Of a stretch of 64,000 nt of DNA, positions 45,373 through 55,198 are shown piece by piece. The stretch covers positions 201,803 through 265,802 of the forward strand of contig NZ_KB849719.1 in assembly GCF_000368825.1 (NCBI RefSeq). The letters are read 5' to 3'. Both the position numbers and the translations under genes were made by a program. Each line of letters starts with the position of its first letter. The first letter of the stretch is position 1. A model generated the notes under the pieces. That model did no database searches and had not been told where the DNA came from. It was given only the letters and a program-made list of their open reading frames with translations. The stretch is from Acinetobacter ursingii DSM 16037 = CIP 107286 (GTDB taxonomy: Bacteria > Pseudomonadota > Gammaproteobacteria > Pseudomonadales > Moraxellaceae).

Positions 45373-48120
45373 ATGAATACTGAGCAGTTGCAAAAAACAT
45401 TAAGAGCGAGTCAATATGCCGAGCAGGTATTGGGTTTACATCAAACTGCTTTAGAACAAGATTATGCAATCGATCAGTTTCATCATGCACTCACTACTAA
45501 CGATATTTTTCAGCGTGTTGAACAAGAATTAAAAGACATTCAAGACGAAAGTCAGTGGATGCGCACATTGCGTATCTTACGTGCCAAACTCATGTTCCGC
45601 TGGATTTGGCAAGATGCCAATCAACTCACTAATGTGATCACACTTACCCGTGAACTTTCAGATTTTGCAGATGCCTGTATTTGTGCAGCCAAGCAGTTTG
45701 CGCTCCCTCCTTTACTTGCCAAGCATGGCGAACCGATTGGTTATGATGGTCAGATTCAAGATTTGATCGTGGTAGGCATGGGGAAATTGGGGGCTCAAGA
45801 ACTCAATTTGTCCAGTGATATTGATCTGATTTTTGCCTTTGATGAGCAAGGTGAAACCAATGGTCGTAAGTCGATTGATGTTCAGCAGTTTTGTATTTTA
45901 TGGGGACAAAAACTCATCTATTTGCTCGATCATATCACCGCAGATGGTTTTGTATTTCGGGTTGATATGCGCTTGCGTCCTTGGGGAGATGGTTCCGCTT
46001 TAGCAATTAGTCATGTGGCACTAGAAAAATATCTGATTCAGCATGGGCGAGAATGGGAGCGTTATGCGTGGATCAAGGCGCGTATTATTAGTGGTGGAAA
46101 ATGCGGTGATCATTTATTAGAAATGACGCGACCTTTTGTGTTTCGGCGTTATGTTGACTATTCCGCCTTTGAAGCCATGCGTGAAATGAAAGCTATGATT
46201 GAGCGAGAAGTGGCTCGTCGTAATATTGCCGATGACATTAAATTAGGAGCGGGCGGGATCCGTGAAATTGAATTTATTGTGCAGGTTTTTCAGCTCATTT
46301 ATGGGGGTTCCAAGCGCGAATTGCAGGATCGCCAATGTCTGGTGAGCTTGCATCATCTCGGACAAGTCGGTCTGCTAGATTCGCAGGCAGTCATTGAACT
46401 TGAAGATGCTTACTTATTCTTAAGACGTGTTGAACATGCGATACAGGCTTTAAATGATCAGCAAACGCAGATGTTGCCTGTAGAGCCTGATTTGCGACAG
46501 CGTATGATTGATACGCTTGGTTATGATTCGTGGAATGCTTTTTTAGCGGTTTTAAATGAAAAACGTGCACGGGTCAGTGATCAGTTTAAAAATCTGATTC
46601 AGGAAGAAGTTGCTTCACCAGCAGAAACTGAAACCCAGCTTGAACTGCGCTTAGATGCAGTGCTAGATGATTCAACCAAAAATCTGATTCATGAATTCTG
46701 GCATGGTAATGCCTTGAAAAGACTGCCGTCTAAAGCGGTGCAGCGTTTAAAAGATTTTTGGCCGCATTTTATTGAAGCCGTCTTACAGTCGGATAAACCG
46801 CAAGTTGCACTGACACGTTTGATGCCTTTAGTTGAGTCGGTGATGCGTCGTACCGTATATCTGATCATGCTGATGGAAAGCCGTGGGGCTATGCAGCGAT
46901 TGGTCAAAATGGCAACGGTGAGCCCGTGGATTTGTGAAGAATTGACTCAATATCCTGTATTACTTGATGAATTTCTTTCGATGGATTTTGAACTGCCAAA
47001 GCGTCAAGATCTCGAAGATTCACTACGTCAACAATTACTACGGATTGAAATTGATCAAGTTGAAGATCAAATGCGGGTACTGCGTTTATTTAAAAAGAGC
47101 AATGTACTGACCGTTGCTGCCAGTGATGTTCTAGCTGAAAGTCCGCTGATGAAAGTCTCCGATGCATTGACGGATATTGCAGAAGTGAGTGTGATTGCGA
47201 CATTGAATCTGGCCTATCAGACGGTGGTGAAACGACATGGTTATCCACTGGATGCAGAGGGGCAGCGCTGTTCAATCGAACATACTGGCTTTGCCGTGAT
47301 CGGCTATGGCAAGGTCGGTGGAATTGAACTGGGATATGGTTCTGATCTGGATCTGGTTTTTATTCATTATTTTGATGAGCAAGCTGAAACCGATGGACCA
47401 AAAGCCATTACCGGGTTTGAGTTTGCTGTTCGCGTTGCCCAAAAGTTTTTATCACTCATGACCACCCAAACGCTGGATGGTCGCGTGTATGAAATTGATA
47501 CTCGATTGCGTCCTTCTGGCGAAGCTGGGCTATTGGTCACGAGTCTGAAAGCATTTGAACAGTATCAGTTAAAAAGTGCCTGGTTATGGGAGCATCAGGC
47601 ATTGGTGCGCGCACGTTCTATCGCAGGTGAAATGGATTTAAGAAATAAATTTGCCCACTTGCGTGCACAAATATTAACCCAGCCACGTGACGAAAAATAC
47701 GTTCAGGAAGAAGTATTAAAAATGCGTCAGAAAATGAAAGACCATTTAGGTTCTTCCTCAGAACAAAAAAAACATGGGATTTTTCATTTAAAACAGGACG
47801 CAGGTGGTATCGTTGACATCGAATTTATGGCACAGTATATGGTGCTTGCATGGAGTGGTGCGAATCCTGATCTCGCCCATTTTTCCGACAATGTAAGAAT
47901 TCTTGAAGATGCTGCTCAAGCAGGCTGCTTATCCAGTGAAGATGCCACAGCATTGATACACGCTTATCTCAGTGAACGAGCCGAGAGCCACCGCTTAGCC
48001 CTTGCAAATCAATCCATGCAAGTCAGTGCTGCGGACTGGCGCGATACCCGCGAGGTCGTTTGCAAGTTATGGCAAAGATTAATAGATCCAGTATCAACGG
48101 TGGTGCTGGAGAGTGAATGA
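45373..48120 (+). CDS. glnE: Glutamine synthetase adenylyltransferase/deadenylase GlnE
   Basis: This bifunctional enzyme adenylylates and deadenylylates glutamine synthetase in response to nitrogen status through PII. The protein of about 915 aa has two nucleotidyltransferase domains: deadenylase (GMGKLGAQELNLSSDIDLIF, about residues 140-160) and adenylyltransferase (GYGKVGGIELGYGSDLDLVF, about 645-665), each with the GSDxDL catalytic pattern. Helical regulatory domains lie between and after. ATG 45373 (MNTEQLQ) has AGG about 8 nt upstream; a 27-bp upstream in-frame extension is less likely. It is followed closely by ilvE. Confidence 0.96.
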   Translation: MNTEQLQKTLRASQYAEQVLGLHQTALEQDYAIDQFHHALTTNDIFQRVEQELKDIQDESQWMRTLRILRAKLMFRWIWQDANQLTNVITLTRELSDFADACICAAKQFALPPLLAKHGEPIGYDGQIQDLIVVGMGKLGAQELNLSSDIDLIFAFDEQGETNGRKSIDVQQFCILWGQKLIYLLDHITADGFVFRVDMRLRPWGDGSALAISHVALEKYLIQHGREWERYAWIKARIISGGKCGDHLLEMTRPFVFRRYVDYSAFEAMREMKAMIEREVARRNIADDIKLGAGGIREIEFIVQVFQLIYGGSKRELQDRQCLVSLHHLGQVGLLDSQAVIELEDAYLFLRRVEHAIQALNDQQTQMLPVEPDLRQRMIDTLGYDSWNAFLAVLNEKRARVSDQFKNLIQEEVASPAETETQLELRLDAVLDDSTKNLIHEFWHGNALKRLPSKAVQRLKDFWPHFIEAVLQSDKPQVALTRLMPLVESVMRRTVYLIMLMESRGAMQRLVKMATVSPWICEELTQYPVLLDEFLSMDFELPKRQDLEDSLRQQLLRIEIDQVEDQMRVLRLFKKSNVLTVAASDVLAESPLMKVSDALTDIAEVSVIATLNLAYQTVVKRHGYPLDAEGQRCSIEHTGFAVIGYGKVGGIELGYGSDLDLVFIHYFDEQAETDGPKAITGFEFAVRVAQKFLSLMTTQTLDGRVYEIDTRLRPSGEAGLLVTSLKAFEQYQLKSAWLWEHQALVRARSIAGEMDLRNKFAHLRAQILTQPRDEKYVQEEVLKMRQKMKDHLGSSSEQKKHGIFHLKQDAGGIVDIEFMAQYMVLAWSGANPDLAHFSDNVRILEDAAQAGCLSSEDATALIHAYLSERAESHRLALANQSMQVSAADWRDTREVVCKLWQRLIDPVSTVVLESE

Positions 48121-48146
48121 TTGTGTAAAAATTTGGAGTGTGTGCC

Positions 48147-49073
48147 ATGAATTTGGCTGATCGTGATGGTTTTATTTGGCAAGATGGACAATTGGTTGAC
48201 TGGCGTGATGCGAAAATCCACGTCTTAACTCATACGCTACACTATAGTATGGGTGTCTTTGAAGGTGTCCGTGCCTATGAAACACCTAAAGGCACAGCAA
48301 TTTTCCGTCTCCAAGACCACACTAAACGTTTGCTGAACTCTGCAAAAATTTATCAAATGAAAGTTCCATTTGATCAGGCGACTCTTGAGCAAGCGCAAAT
48401 TGATGTAGTGCGTGAAAACAAATTAGCTTCATGCTATTTGCGTCCACTTATTTGGATTGGTTCTGAAAAACTCGGAATTGCCGCGACTAATAACACGATT
48501 CATGCCGCAGTTGCAGCATGGGGCTGGGGTGCGTATCTGGGTGAAGAAGCGATGGCGCAAGGTATTCGTGTTAAAACATCTTCGTTTACCCACCATCATC
48601 CAAACGTGACCATGTGTAAAGCTAAGGCTTCTGGTAACTATACCTTATCCATTCTCGCTCATCAGGAAGTAGCGCATTCAGGCTATGATGAAGCGATGTT
48701 GATGGATCCACAAGGCTATGTGTGCCAAGGTTCTGGTGAAAACGTATTTTTGGTAAAAGATGGTGTGTTACATACCCCTGATATTGCGGGTGGCGCATTG
48801 GATGGTATTACTCGTCAAACGATTATTACCATTGCCAAAGATTTGGGTTATGAAGTGGTTGAGCGTCGTATTACCCGTGACGAGTTTTATATTGCAGATG
48901 AAGCGTTCTTTACTGGAACTGCGGCTGAAGTTACACCGATCCGTGAATATGATGATCGTCAAATTGGTGAAGGTCGTCGTGGCCCGATCACGACGATTAT
49001 TCAAAAAACATTCTTTGATGCCGTTCAAGGTAAAAATCCAAAATATGAACACTGGTTAACTTACGTTAAATAA
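48147..49073 (+). CDS. ilvE: Branched-chain amino acid aminotransferase IlvE
   Basis: This is a PLP-dependent transaminase of fold type IV that carries out the last step of Ile, Leu and Val synthesis. The 308-aa protein has the conserved start LADRDGFIWQDGQLVDWRDA, the HYSMGVFEGVRAYET segment, the PLP Lys in MCKAKASGNYTLSILA, and EAFFTGTAAEVTPIRE near the end. The ATG at 48147 has TTGGAGTG upstream. It marks the left border of the outer-core polysaccharide locus and is followed by a terminator. Confidence 0.96.
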   Translation: MNLADRDGFIWQDGQLVDWRDAKIHVLTHTLHYSMGVFEGVRAYETPKGTAIFRLQDHTKRLLNSAKIYQMKVPFDQATLEQAQIDVVRENKLASCYLRPLIWIGSEKLGIAATNNTIHAAVAAWGWGAYLGEEAMAQGIRVKTSSFTHHHPNVTMCKAKASGNYTLSILAHQEVAHSGYDEAMLMDPQGYVCQGSGENVFLVKDGVLHTPDIAGGALDGITRQTIITIAKDLGYEVVERRITRDEFYIADEAFFTGTAAEVTPIREYDDRQIGEGRRGPITTIIQKTFFDAVQGKNPKYEHWLTYVK

Positions 49074-49091
49074 TTGAATCAGTTAAGATGA

Positions 49092-49118
49092 AAGGCGAAA
49101 CTGATGTTTCGCCTTTTT
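49092..49118 (+). terminator. Rho-independent terminator of ilvE
   Basis: AAAGGCGAAAC-TGAT-GTTTCGCCTTT followed by a T-run separates ilvE from the outer-core locus. Confidence 0.9.
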
Positions 49119-49144
49119 TGTGCTTGTGATATTGGGAAAATAAA

Positions 49145-50044
49145 ATGCATATCGTATATGTGAGTGATGCAAAGGCGGGACATCGATCACAAGCTTTAGG
49201 TTTATATCAAGCCATACATCAGCAAAATCCCAATACCAGTTTTGAAGAAATTCAGCTAGAAAACTTAGCTTTATTGAGTATTTTTAAAGGATTATTTAGC
49301 CATCAAGTGAGTGGTATTGCGCAACAGCCTGATTTTATTTTTGGGGTAGGTTCGCATACTCATCTTCGAGTTTGGTTATTGGGAAAAGTTTATCCTCAAG
49401 CGAAAACTGTAATCTTGATGAAACCCAGCTTACCTATTCACTGTTTTGACTACGCCATTATTCCTGAACATGATGGTATTGCTGCATCTGATCAAGTAAT
49501 TGTCACCAAAGGTGCTTTAAATCCAATTGAAAATGAACATCGTCATCAAGCCAATCGGATTTTAATTGCGCTTGGCGGAACTTCAAAACGACATCAATGG
49601 AACGAAAATAAAGTTTTAACGGCAATAGAACAGATTGTTCAGCACAATTCACATTGTCAGTTGATCTTGACGACCTCCCGACGAACGCCTGAGCATTTCT
49701 TGGATCGTTTAAAAAAACAAGATTATGCGTCGCAATTAGACATTTTCCCTGTAGAACACACTCCACAAGGCTGGATTTTTGAACAAATGCAACTGGCGGA
49801 AACGGTTTATGTGACAGAAGATAGTGTTTCGATGATTTTTGAAGCATTGACGGCAGGTTGCCGTGTTGGGGTGATTGCAATGGATCGATTGAAACAGGAC
49901 CGTATTACACATGTGATTGATGCTCTAATCCTAGATCATATTGTTGGGACACAGACTAAAACTGCTCAACTTCCGCAACAACAGACTTTTAAAGAAGCAG
50001 AGCGTGTGGCAACATGTTTATTGAAATCCTATTCAGGTCAATGA
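49145..50044 (+). CDS. ELM1-family putative glycosyltransferase (outer-core locus)
   Basis: This 299-aa protein is of the family named for mitochondrial fission ELM1, which has a GT-B-like glycosyltransferase fold. It has an N-terminal SDAKAGHRSQALGLYQAI, a conserved IALGGTSKRHQW nucleotide-sugar-like loop and a C-terminal VTEDSVSMIFEALTAGCRVGVI motif that resembles the donor-binding E-x7-E region. It is the first gene of the ilvE-aspS outer-core locus, with the deacetylase gene 1 bp after its stop, so the two are surely co-translated. Its sugar specificity is unknown. A second ELM1 protein lies at 51852. Confidence 0.85.
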   Translation: MHIVYVSDAKAGHRSQALGLYQAIHQQNPNTSFEEIQLENLALLSIFKGLFSHQVSGIAQQPDFIFGVGSHTHLRVWLLGKVYPQAKTVILMKPSLPIHCFDYAIIPEHDGIAASDQVIVTKGALNPIENEHRHQANRILIALGGTSKRHQWNENKVLTAIEQIVQHNSHCQLILTTSRRTPEHFLDRLKKQDYASQLDIFPVEHTPQGWIFEQMQLAETVYVTEDSVSMIFEALTAGCRVGVIAMDRLKQDRITHVIDALILDHIVGTQTKTAQLPQQQTFKEAERVATCLLKSYSGQ

Positions 50045-50045
50045 T

Positions 50046-50855
50046 GTGATTTATCTCGCTTTAGTTCTTGTTTTGGCAATGATTATATTCAGCTATAAAT
50101 ATGCGTGGTGGAAGCCTGCAATTGATTGGAAGCGACCACGTATTCTGATGTATCACATGGTACGAGAACATATTGATGGAGCGAAATTTAATAAATTACG
50201 CGTTCAACCTGCTGAATTTGAAAAACAGGTAGCATGGATGAAAGCGCAAGGTTTTCATTTTGTTACTATGCAGGAGTTACAGCAAAACTGGGGTAAACAT
50301 CCTGAAAAAACCGTTGCAATTACCTTTGATGATGGTTATCTAGATAATCTGGAAAATGCTTTTCCAATCCTTGAGAAATATCAGGCTAAGGCAACTATTT
50401 ACGTCGTTGTCGATCGTCATGATAGAGATTGGTCAACTTATAAAAAAGCACATCATAATAGCGGTGAGTTGGCACGAGAACCAAAACTCAGTGATGAACA
50501 AATTCTTTTTTTAGCGAAAAGTGGTTTAGTTGAAATCGGTTCACACACTTTGACGCATGCCAATCTCGCGAAACTCACAGATCAGCAATGCCTGGATGAA
50601 CTAGTGGAGTCCAAACACCAACTTGAACAGATCACTGGTCAAGCAGTAAGTAGTTTTGCTTATCCTTTTGGTATTTACTCTGAACGTGATGTGGAATTGG
50701 TGAGACAGGCAAATTATACAAATGCTGTAACTACTGTTGAAGGGATTGATAATGATCAACCTGATTTTTTGCAGCTTCAACGCATTAAAATCAGCGGCAA
50801 GGATTCACTATTTGCAGTGAAACTAAGATTGAAACTTGGGAAACGTGGGCTGTAG
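50046..50855 (+). CDS. Polysaccharide deacetylase (outer-core locus)
   Basis: This 269-aa NodB-family (CE4) deacetylase has an N-terminal membrane anchor (YLALVLVLAMIIFSYKYAWW), the catalytic motif TFDDGY (about residues 96-101) and the metal-binding His pair in SHTLTHANLAKL. A C-terminal SSFAYPFGIYSERDVE completes the NodB motifs. It probably removes N-acetyl groups from the outer-core sugars. It starts at GTG directly after the first ELM1 gene. Outer-core loci in Acinetobacter commonly carry such pda genes between ilvE and aspS. Confidence 0.9.
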   Translation: MIYLALVLVLAMIIFSYKYAWWKPAIDWKRPRILMYHMVREHIDGAKFNKLRVQPAEFEKQVAWMKAQGFHFVTMQELQQNWGKHPEKTVAITFDDGYLDNLENAFPILEKYQAKATIYVVVDRHDRDWSTYKKAHHNSGELAREPKLSDEQILFLAKSGLVEIGSHTLTHANLAKLTDQQCLDELVESKHQLEQITGQAVSSFAYPFGIYSERDVELVRQANYTNAVTTVEGIDNDQPDFLQLQRIKISGKDSLFAVKLRLKLGKRGL

Positions 50856-50863
50856 GAGCTATT

Positions 50864-51868
50864 ATGCATATTTGTATGGTGATGGCAGGCGATGAAGAAG
50901 GCGGACTTGAGAAACACGTGATTGAGCTTGCTAATGGATTGATAAAACTGAAACATCGTGTCAGTTTGATTGCTCATGAAAAATATCGATCACGTGTTGA
51001 AAATGTTCAGTTCTACTCCCTTGATTTATCGAAGAGCCGTAATAACCCGATTCTATTATGGAAGCTTTATCAAACGATTAAATCTATCCAAGCGGATGTC
51101 TTACACGTCCAAGCGAACAAAGCGGTCTCGATGATTGCACCAATGTTAAAATGGTTAAATGTCCCGAATGTTGCCACATTACATAATTTAAAAAAGAATA
51201 TTAAAGCTTTTAATCGTTATGATCGGATTATTGCGGTGAGTCAAAGAGTTGCCAATCAATTTTCATCTCAATCCAAGATTCGCGTGGTATTGAATGGTGT
51301 GAAGCCACCTGATTTTATTATAAATAGTAAATCTGCAACTTATCCCCTACAAGCGATTGCCATTGGGCGTTTAGTGAAAGCTAAAGGGTTTGATTTACTT
51401 ATTGAGGCTTGGAAAGAAGTTGATGCAGGGCTATGGATTGTTGGGGATGGACCTGACCGACAGGTCTTACAGCAACAAATTGAACAAACACAGTTATCTC
51501 AGCGTATTAAAATTTGGGGGCATCGTGATGATATTAATGATTTATTGCTGCAATCAGATTTCTTGGTCATTTCTTCTCGGAACGAAGGTGGTCCTTATAC
51601 GCTTTCTGAAGCACTGTTGTTAAAACGACCAGTGATTTCATCAGATGTTGGTATGGTTTCGCAGGTGTTATTACCCTCTATGATTTGTCCTGCTAATAAT
51701 ACACAGGCACTTCATCAATTATTGCAGCAGCATATTCAACATTTTTCACAGCTACAAAAAGACGCTGAACCAATTTTTCATTTTGCACAGCAACATTTGA
51801 CCATCAATGCCATGGTTGAACATACGGCAAGGGTATATCAGGAACTTTTAGATGACGGACACGCTTAA
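50864..51868 (+). CDS. GT4-family glycosyltransferase (outer-core locus)
   Basis: This 334-aa GT-B transferase has an N-terminal acceptor domain beginning MHICMVMAGDEEGGLEKHV and a donor domain with AIAIGRLVKAKGFDLLIEAW, GDGPDRQVLQQQI and the GT4 signature EGGPYTLSEALLLKRPVISSDVG (E-x7-E). RBS AGGAG is 6 nt upstream. It overlaps the next gene by 17 bp. The linkage and sugar are unknown; candidates are hexose or HexNAc transfer to the inner core. Confidence 0.9.
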   Translation: MHICMVMAGDEEGGLEKHVIELANGLIKLKHRVSLIAHEKYRSRVENVQFYSLDLSKSRNNPILLWKLYQTIKSIQADVLHVQANKAVSMIAPMLKWLNVPNVATLHNLKKNIKAFNRYDRIIAVSQRVANQFSSQSKIRVVLNGVKPPDFIINSKSATYPLQAIAIGRLVKAKGFDLLIEAWKEVDAGLWIVGDGPDRQVLQQQIEQTQLSQRIKIWGHRDDINDLLLQSDFLVISSRNEGGPYTLSEALLLKRPVISSDVGMVSQVLLPSMICPANNTQALHQLLQQHIQHFSQLQKDAEPIFHFAQQHLTINAMVEHTARVYQELLDDGHA

Positions 51869-52883
51869 ACAAACTAAAAAAGTCTGGGTTATCAGTGATG
51901 GTGTGCCAGGTCATTTTAATCAATCTAAAGGTGTTTTATTTGCTTTACAGCATTTATTCGAGTTAGACGTTTGTTGGATTGATTTGAAACTTAATCAGGG
52001 TTTTTTACGACGTCCATTAAGTTGGTTGCTCAATTCAACTCTTCCTGATTTGAATAAACTTCATTATTTTTATCGGGGTGATGTACTTCCGCAACAATCT
52101 CCAGATATTGTTGTTGGTGCAGGCGGAAACACGGCTTATGCAGTCATTTGGATTTCTAAAGCTTTGCATGCCAAAAGTATATTTTGTGGCTCACTTCGGC
52201 ATTTAAATGCAAAGCTCTTTGATGCTATTTTGGTACTGGAACCTGATCTAGATAAACCTTTTATAAGTCTTGATGTATCGCCTATGGCGATTGATCAACA
52301 AGTATTGGCTCAGCAAGCTGAACAATGGCGCAACGAACATGCTGTATTAACGAAACCAGTGTGGACGATGCTTATTGGAGGTAATGGTGCCGGTGCTATT
52401 TATCAGGATTCAGACTGGAAAATACTGGCAGAGCAAATGAATCAACTTGCACATCAATTTGATATTCGATGGTTAATCAGCACCTCACGACGTACAGGGG
52501 GGCAGGCTGAAAACATACTAAAGCAACATTTGAATGACGATATAATCATTGATGCGGTGTGGTGGAGTGAAGCACCACGTCAGGTTCTACATGCTTTTTT
52601 GGGACTTTCTGATCGGGTATATTGTGGGGCTGATTCGATGTCGATGATGATGGAAACGATCAGTGCTATGCGAGCTTTAGTGGTCTATTATCCTTTTGAA
52701 TTTAATCCTGATCAGCGGTTTGGTGGGGTATTGCAACGAATTGAACGAACTGAATTAGCTACAGTGCAACCCATTTCAGATTTATCCAATATGGATCAGG
52801 ATAGCGAAAATGTACTAAAACCATTAAAATACGAACCTAGTGAAAAATTAGCACAATTATTGAAAGATAGGCTCTTCTCTTGA
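51852..52883 (+). CDS. Second ELM1-family putative glycosyltransferase (outer-core locus)
   Basis: This 343-aa protein has the same family hallmarks as the gene at 49145 but is clearly divergent from it: VWVISDGVPGHFNQSKGVLFAL at the start, VVGAGGNTAYAVIWISKAL, TMLIGGNGAGAIYQDSDW and a C-terminal VYCGADSMSMMMETISAMRALVV. It overlaps both neighbours (17 bp and 4 bp). The family is usually annotated as mitochondrial fission protein by name only; in a polysaccharide locus it is far more likely a sugar transferase. Confidence 0.85.
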   Translation: MTDTLKQTKKVWVISDGVPGHFNQSKGVLFALQHLFELDVCWIDLKLNQGFLRRPLSWLLNSTLPDLNKLHYFYRGDVLPQQSPDIVVGAGGNTAYAVIWISKALHAKSIFCGSLRHLNAKLFDAILVLEPDLDKPFISLDVSPMAIDQQVLAQQAEQWRNEHAVLTKPVWTMLIGGNGAGAIYQDSDWKILAEQMNQLAHQFDIRWLISTSRRTGGQAENILKQHLNDDIIIDAVWWSEAPRQVLHAFLGLSDRVYCGADSMSMMMETISAMRALVVYYPFEFNPDQRFGGVLQRIERTELATVQPISDLSNMDQDSENVLKPLKYEPSEKLAQLLKDRLFS

Positions 52884-53932
52884 AAAAATTTAAAATCATC
52901 AATACGGTATATGGGGATGCTACAGGTGGTCGTTGGCAAGCTGTACTGGATATCGCTAATACACTAAAAAGTTATGGCCATGAGATAGTCTTACTACGTG
53001 GGGAGGAAAATGCGCATCTGAATAGTGGTGAATGGCCAATTCATGTGATTCCAAATACAGGTTTTTATAGTATTGCGGCCGCGTTAAAAGTACGCAAATT
53101 TATTCAGGAACAACAGCCAGATTTAATTATAGCGCATAGTGGAAAAGCTGTTTGGTTATTTAAAAATGCGATGCTGGGCATGCAAAAGAAAATACCAGTA
53201 CTTGCGGTCAACCACAGCCATAATGTTAAAAGAACCTTGCGTGCAGACGCATTTTTACATATTACGCCTTATGTGCAAGAGCTTGTTCAAGCGTTACAAA
53301 GTAACGAGGAAAAAAAGAAACCGCAACGTGTCATTTCAAATCTCACTTATTTACCAAAGGTTGAAGCAAGTCCCAAGCCACTTAAGCAGCCTGTAAATAT
53401 TGTCATGCTGACACGAATGGTACCTAATAAAGGTGTTCATGTTTTAATTGATGCTTTAGCTTTATTAAAGCAAAGAGGAATACCATTTAGCGCAGTTTTA
53501 GCGGGTCAAGGCGAAATGCTTGAACAATGTAAAGCTCAGGCAAGTCAGTTAGGTTTGGATGATCTTGTGAGTTTCCCTGGCTGGATTGGTGGGGACGATA
53601 AAATTAATTTAATACAGCAAGCAGATATAATTGCTTTGCCATCAATCACTGAGATCCAAGGAATTGGAATTTTAGATGCATTTGCATGGGGAAAGACATT
53701 GATTACCACAGATGATATTGGTATTCGACAGACAGCAAAGCATCAAGTAAATGCATGGTGTGCTAAAGCTGATGATGCGATTAGTCTAGCAGATGGAATT
53801 GAATACTTAATTAGTCATCCTGATGAAGCTTTAAAATATGCTCAGCAAGGTAAAAACGAGGCTTTAGAGAAATATTGTTTTGAGCAAATTGCGAAAGAGC
53901 ATAACGATTTTATTTTTACCATCGTGAATTAA
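52880..53932 (+). CDS. GT4-family glycosyltransferase (outer-core locus)
   Basis: This 350-aa GT-B transferase starts at a TTG in a TTGA overlap with the previous stop. The acceptor domain begins NTVYGDATGGRWQAVLDIAN. The donor domain has IVMLTRMVPNKGVHVLIDAL, LAGQGEMLEQCKAQASQLGL and the E-x-x-GIGILDAFAWGKTLI signature. It is the last rightward gene of the first outer-core block and is followed by a bidirectional terminator. Confidence 0.9.
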   Translation: MKKFKIINTVYGDATGGRWQAVLDIANTLKSYGHEIVLLRGEENAHLNSGEWPIHVIPNTGFYSIAAALKVRKFIQEQQPDLIIAHSGKAVWLFKNAMLGMQKKIPVLAVNHSHNVKRTLRADAFLHITPYVQELVQALQSNEEKKKPQRVISNLTYLPKVEASPKPLKQPVNIVMLTRMVPNKGVHVLIDALALLKQRGIPFSAVLAGQGEMLEQCKAQASQLGLDDLVSFPGWIGGDDKINLIQQADIIALPSITEIQGIGILDAFAWGKTLITTDDIGIRQTAKHQVNAWCAKADDAISLADGIEYLISHPDEALKYAQQGKNEALEKYCFEQIAKEHNDFIFTIVN

Positions 53933-53934
53933 GA

Positions 53935-53970
53935 AAAAAGCAGTATATTTTAATTTATATACTGCTTTTT
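53935..53970. terminator. Bidirectional terminator between convergent genes
   Basis: AAAAAGCAGTATAT and ATATACTGCTTTTT pair over 14 bp around an AT-rich loop, serving the rightward transferase gene and the leftward acyltransferase gene. Confidence 0.9.
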
Positions 53971-53974
53971 TATT

Positions 53975-55117
53975 TTATTCTTTAACCGATTTTATTATAA
54001 AATTTGAGAAAGTATTGGAAATTTTAATCGAAAATACGTCGATGTATTTATGGAATATAAATGATACGAGTATTGTAAAAATTATCGTTGAAGAGCTTGA
54101 TATAAAAGCAGAAAAATAAAAGGATATGTTGTAAAAATTATAGATAAAATTCATTATTGGTATACCAATAATGTAAAGTATAAAAAGATGAATTAGGTAT
54201 ATAGAGAAAGAAAGCTCTCCTAGTTTTACTAGAGGTCTTATGCTAAGTAGATTTGAAAAGAAAGTAGACTTTAGAGTAGAAATACATATGAATAAAGCTC
54301 CTAAAAATATAGTGTAATCATATGTTTTTTTACTATAATTCATAGCTGAATAAATGTAATGATAACTTGTACTTGTTTTATGAAAGCCTATAAAATATAA
54401 ACCTACTATAAGTAGAAAAGTTGCTAAATAGGCATTTATATTTTTAATCTTATATAAAAAGTGACCTAAAATAAAGCTAAACATACCTAGGAAAAATACT
54501 TTTGATATACTTAATGAAATCAATAAAAATAGTAGTAAAAAAATATAATATTTCTTAAGCTGAAAAGTTGATTTAAAGTAAATTAGAATGAATATGGCGA
54601 TTGATCCGATAAGTTCATTTTTCATAGTCCAGAGAACAACATTATATGAGGATTCTGCATATATAAATGGTGAAATTAGACTAGAATAAATGCTTCCAAA
54701 AAATGTTGTTTTATTGGGAATTAAGTCATGAAACCATGTGGTAGTTAAACTTAGGTCTACTGAAATTTTGAAAATAATAAATGCAATTAAACATGATCCT
54801 AATGCAGGTATGGCTAATCTTGGATATCTTTTTAAAATAGAATTAATCATTTTTGATTTTGGATCATAATTACTTGAATTGGATGCTGTTAGTACAAATC
54901 CACTTAAAATAAAAAATACATATACAGCCCCAAGACCAGAAATAAAGAAACAAAAAGGGGAGTTATGAATCTTATATAAAATATTACTAGAGGGGAAATT
55001 AGCTTGTTGAAAGTGATTATGTAATTGTGGATAGAATGTTAGAGAAAGATGTGATAGTAAAACAATAAAACATGCTATACCTCTTAAGCTTTCTGCTGCA
55101 AGATTTTTTTTTAACAT
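53975..55117 (-). CDS. Acyltransferase 3-family O-acyltransferase (outer-core locus)
   Basis: This integral membrane protein of about 380 aa has ten predicted helices and the acyltransferase 3 N-terminal motif AESLRGIACFIVLLSHLSLT, with the catalytic-type Arg and His. It probably O-acetylates a lipooligosaccharide sugar from the cytoplasmic face. The ATG at 55117 (MLKKNLAAESLRG) is preceded by GAGAG and starts where family members do; the longer frame to 55165 is unlikely. The gene is far AT-richer than glnE/ilvE, as are its two neighbours, which suggests horizontal gain. Confidence 0.88.
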   Translation of the reverse strand: MLKKNLAAESLRGIACFIVLLSHLSLTFYPQLHNHFQQANFPSSNILYKIHNSPFCFFISGLGAVYVFFILSGFVLTASNSSNYDPKSKMINSILKRYPRLAIPALGSCLIAFIIFKISVDLSLTTTWFHDLIPNKTTFFGSIYSSLISPFIYAESSYNVVLWTMKNELIGSIAIFILIYFKSTFQLKKYYIFLLLFLLISLSISKVFFLGMFSFILGHFLYKIKNINAYLATFLLIVGLYFIGFHKTSTSYHYIYSAMNYSKKTYDYTIFLGALFICISTLKSTFFSNLLSIRPLVKLGELSFSIYLIHLFILYIIGIPIMNFIYNFYNISFYFSAFISSSSTIIFTILVSFIFHKYIDVFSIKISNTFSNFIIKSVKE

Positions 55118-55198
55118 TTGGCTCTCAAAAGTATAAAACTCTTTACAATTATAGTGTTTATACATATATTTATAAAGATTTAACGATTTTTTATAGAT

